The notes under the pieces were generated by a model. It saw only the letters and a list, made by a program, of their open reading frames with translations, had not been told where the DNA came from and did no database searches. The position numbers were made by a program, and so were the translations under genes. This document shows, one piece after another, positions 29,634 through 30,632 of a stretch of 30,632 nt of DNA (the stretch's first letter is position 1; each line of letters begins with the position of its first letter). Location of the stretch: positions 1 to 30,632 of the forward strand of contig PMZP01000031.1 in NCBI GenBank assembly GCA_003170325.1, read 5' to 3'. Source of the DNA: Candidatus Tayloriibacteriota bacterium. GTDB lineage: Bacteria; Patescibacteriota; Minisyncoccia; Phycocordibacterales; PALSA-1337.

Positions 29634-30632
29634 CTACTCCGAAACCACCCTTAGCACTTCTTCGATCGTGGTCAATCCTTGCACACACTTGAATATACCG
29701 TCTTCGATCATGGTCAGCATACCCTCTTTCTTGGCCTGCGCCTCGATCTCGGACGTGGTCGATGTCTTCATGATGAGATCCTTGAGCGAAGGCGTCATCT
29801 TCAGCACTTCATGGATGCCGACGCGGCTCTTGAAACCGTCGTCGTCGACGCCTTTGACCGGCTTCCAGAACGAGATCTTGTCCCAGTTATCGGTCGGTTT
29901 GACGACCTTTTCGTTCTTCAGGGCCTGGAGCACGTGATCGAGGTCCACCAGTTTTTGAAGTTCGCTGAATTCGCTGCGAGATAATTTATATTGTTCCTTG
30001 GAATCGGTCAGACGCCGGACCAGGCGCTGGCCGATGACGATATCCAGAGTGGAAACCAAGAGAAATGACTCGATCTTCATGTCGAGAAGCCTAGGCATGG
30101 CACCGGCAGCCGAATTGGTGTGCAGAGTCGAGAGGACCAAGTGTCCGGTCAAGGCGGCATTGACCGCCAAAGCAGCCGTTTCATCATCGCGGATCTCACC
30201 GACCATGATTATGTCAGGGTCCTGGCGCACCAGAGTGCGTATGCCTTGGGCGAATGAGAAGCCGATGTCCGGCCGGACTTGGGTCTGATTGATGCGAGCC
30301 ATCTGATATTCGATGGGGTCTTCGATGGTGGAAATATTCACATCCGGCTGATTGAGAATGTCGAGCATGGTATAGAGCGTAGTGGTCTTTCCCGAACCGG
30401 TCGGACCGGTGGTCAAGATCATGCCGGTAGTCTGCTTCAAGGCTTGGTGAATGAGTTCCAAGCTCTCGCCATGGAAGCACAGATATTCTAGCGTGAATCC
30501 GGTAATACCCTCGCGGAGTAGGCGCATGACGGTCTTTTCGCCGTAATACGTAGGCAAAATGGAGACGCGGAACGAGACCTTTTCGCTGTTCATGTCCACT
30601 TTAAAACGGCCATCCTGCGGCAGGCGCTTCTC
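29634..30632 (-). CDS. pilB: Type IV pilus assembly ATPase PilB, 5' end outside the window
   Basis: 332 residues are visible; the frame is open through the window edge (it begins EKRLPQDGRFKVDMN), so the N-terminal part is missing. This GspE/PilB-type hexameric ATPase powers pilus extension. The Walker A motif GPTGSGKTTTLY, the Asp box (DPIEYQMARINQTQV), the Walker B motif DPDIIMVGEIRDDETA and the His box GHLVLSTLHTNSA are all present. In the C-terminal part the CxxC pairs of zinc-binding PilB proteins are absent; the segment instead reads SKEQYKLSRSEFSEL up to KSRVGIHEVL. Its position before pilC and the prepilins fits a type IV pilus operon reading leftward. Confidence 0.97.
   Translation of the reverse strand, partial: EKRLPQDGRFKVDMNSEKVSFRVSILPTYYGEKTVMRLLREGITGFTLEYLCFHGESLELIHQALKQTTGMILTTGPTGSGKTTTLYTMLDILNQPDVNISTIEDPIEYQMARINQTQVRPDIGFSFAQGIRTLVRQDPDIIMVGEIRDDETAALAVNAALTGHLVLSTLHTNSAAGAMPRLLDMKIESFLLVSTLDIVIGQRLVRRLTDSKEQYKLSRSEFSELQKLVDLDHVLQALKNEKVVKPTDNWDKISFWKPVKGVDDDGFKSRVGIHEVLKMTPSLKDLIMKTSTTSEIEAQAKKEGMLTMIEDGIFKCVQGLTTIEEVLRVVSE

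Overview
The window looks like a chromosomal piece of a Patescibacteria (Candidate Phyla Radiation) bacterium, most likely a Parcubacteria-type lineage. This rests on the long L28, a ComEC without its C-terminal nuclease-like domain, a four-helix-bundle gene inside the str operon, a compact pilB-pilC-prepilin cluster, and many genes whose -10 box sits only 6-9 nt before the start codon. The standard code is used: TGA ends comEC, the RNase H gene and others, and no conserved gene has an internal TGA. No tRNA, rRNA, CRISPR array, IS transposase or prophage was seen.

Layout. 1-1306: an accessory AAA ATPase behind a perfect 14-bp palindrome. 1309-4805 (minus): the str operon rpsL-rpsG-(four-helix-bundle protein)-fusA, without tuf. 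4993-5802 (minus): a membrane-anchored protein of unknown function. 5902-11058 (plus): a 1718-aa secreted subtilisin-like protease with FG-GAP, Ig-like and IPT-type regions and a Ser/Pro/Thr tail. 11075-11976: a site-2 protease diverging from rpmB. 12028-16500: the most unusual stretch. It holds a ComEC-type metallo-beta-lactamase-like protein that has lost its metal motif, an Fe/Mn superoxide dismutase, a small orphan gene, and comEC translationally coupled to a PBECR-like nuclease-fold protein and a decayed frame. comEC and the lactamase-like gene are both preceded by the same 85-bp array of 11-bp repeats at exactly the same distance from a -10 box and start codon. 16566-19358: RNase HI with a C-terminal hybrid-binding domain, a 59-aa ORF, and RecJ. 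19434-22095: three orphan genes and a HIT-family hydrolase; two of the orphans have good promoters and all three have strong hairpin terminators. 22163-24145 (minus): tpiA then pgk. 24201-24309: a 109-bp MITE-like inverted-repeat element. 24312-30632 (minus): type IV pilus genes pilB (cut by the window edge), pilC and three prepilin-like proteins.

How they fit together. The pilus cluster, ComEC, the split lactamase-like protein and possibly RecJ form a plausible DNA-uptake and processing set. The shared 85-bp arrays suggest that the two ComEC-related genes are controlled together. This is the best candidate for an undescribed regulatory system in the window. The str operon, rpmB, tpiA, pgk and rnhA are housekeeping. 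The orphan genes with their own signals and the AAA ATPase look like accessory load. The protease, the M50 protease and the pilins face the envelope and the surroundings.
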